DNA from: an uncultured Erysipelotrichaceae bacterium
GTDB lineage: Bacteria > Bacillota_I > Bacilli_A > RFN20 > CAG-826
Reading direction: 5' to 3'
DNA length: 33,157 nucleotides
Assembly (NCBI GenBank): GCA_900317295.1
Contig: ONGB01000007.1
Coordinates: forward strand, 1 to 33,157
Below are positions 32,760 through 33,157 of this stretch, one piece after another; position 1 is the first letter of the stretch; each line of letters starts with the position of its first letter. Under the pieces are notes generated by a model. The model made no database searches. It had not been told where the DNA came from and worked only from the letters and a program-made list of their open reading frames with translations. A program made the position numbers and the translations under genes.

Positions 32760-33157
32760 TCAATCCGCGCCTTGGTTCGCTTTGAATTCCTTAAGGTAGG
32801 CTTGGATGTTCTCCACGAAATGGTAAACATGGTTGATCATATAGATGTATTGGAGATAACCGATGGCCCGGTCATAGGTGTGCTCATTAAACTCCACGAG
32901 ATCCAAAACCTGCAGGTTATCTTGGAGGTCCATCATCTTCACGATGGCGGAGATCGGATTTTGAAGGACGATCCCGATGTATTCTTCGTATCCGACCGAC
33001 TTATCGTGGGTGATGCGGCGGAGAGGGTCTTTTAAATAAAGATCGAAATAGGTTTTGAACCCGCAGTCATAGAAGATGCCTTGGACATCTTCGAAGGACA
33101 GCTCGGTGTCCTCCACCACATCATGGAGCAGGCAGAGTTCCTGCACCCCATCGAATG
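32760..33157 (-). CDS. HD-domain phosphohydrolase-like protein, N-terminus off the right edge
   Basis: The frame is open to the right edge; the last 131 residues are present and end in NQGAD. LLHDVVEDTELSFEDV is the HD signature shared by the hydrolase domain of (p)ppGpp synthetase/hydrolases and related nucleotide phosphohydrolases; the first conserved His would lie beyond the edge. Further along, IVKMMDLQDNLQ supplies the second Asp region (KxxDxxxN type). GTG at 33146 could serve as a start but lies inside the conserved domain, so the gene is partial. The small size suggests a stand-alone HD hydrolase rather than full-length RelA/SpoT. Confidence 0.8.
   Translation of the reverse strand, partial: FDGVQELCLLHDVVEDTELSFEDVQGIFYDCGFKTYFDLYLKDPLRRITHDKSVGYEEYIGIVLQNPISAIVKMMDLQDNLQVLDLVEFNEHTYDRAIGYLQYIYMINHVYHFVENIQAYLKEFKANQGAD

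Noticed and set aside
1-33157. tRNA, rRNA, insertion sequence, prophage or integrase genes
   Set aside because: I looked for cloverleaf signatures, transposase/integrase motifs and terminal inverted repeats and saw none that could be supported.

Overview
The window most resembles the genome of an uncultured, host-associated Gram-positive bacterium of the Bacilli (RF39/RFN20-like gut lineages). This is inferred from lipoproteins with classical lipoboxes, strong AGGAGG ribosome-binding sites, an AddAB-type recombination nuclease, no outer-membrane proteins and a large surface protein with an InlB-type B-repeat. TGA is used as a stop (for example at the ends of the 14284-18159 and 31473-32546 genes), so this is not the mycoplasma code. 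The genus cannot be named from sequence alone.

Layout. (1) 1-4711, minus: the first ~1,570 residues of a large surface protein (signal peptide, two beta-solenoid-like modules around an InlB B-repeat, twelve ~60-residue helical repeats, membrane segments, charged tail). (2) 5033-7109: a lone plus-strand gene of unknown function, then an AAA ATPase/DUF4143 gene on the minus strand. (3) 7311-10958, minus: a possible gene remnant, a terminator, a lipoprotein and a secreted S41-family peptidase lipoprotein. (4) 11197-19771: the only long plus-strand block, visibly AT-richer than its flanks and probably an accessory island. It encodes a four-helix membrane protein; then a tight cluster of a membrane-anchored HIRAN protein, a small protein with a caspase/CHAT-like His-Cys pattern, and a UvrD-like helicase with a coiled-coil insertion and a C-terminal HEPN-like Rx4H motif; then an overlapping radical SAM/SPASM enzyme; and finally a small Asp/Cys-rich peptide with its own promoter candidate and a strong terminator. 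(5) 19880-33157, minus: addB-addA with two small genes upstream, a Sel1-repeat protein, a macro-domain protein, a small protein, an ADP-ribosylglycohydrolase, an N-formylglutamate amidohydrolase-family protein with an extra N-terminal domain, and a partial HD-domain protein.

How the genes may work together. Two parts of the island deserve attention. The radical SAM/SPASM enzyme plus a 114-residue peptide whose last ~80 residues contain 26 Cys and 26 Asp look like a peptide-modification (RiPP) pair, possibly forming thioether links. The HIRAN / caspase-like / UvrD-HEPN-like trio has the design of an anti-phage or abortive-infection system: nucleic-acid sensing, a helicase motor, and candidate protease and RNase effectors. 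The radical SAM gene overlaps the helicase gene by 4 bp, so the two halves are probably transcribed together. On the right, macro and ADP-ribosylglycohydrolase genes in one run suggest an ADP-ribose removal module. All assignments rest on motif reading without database searches; the HEPN and caspase-like calls are inferences.
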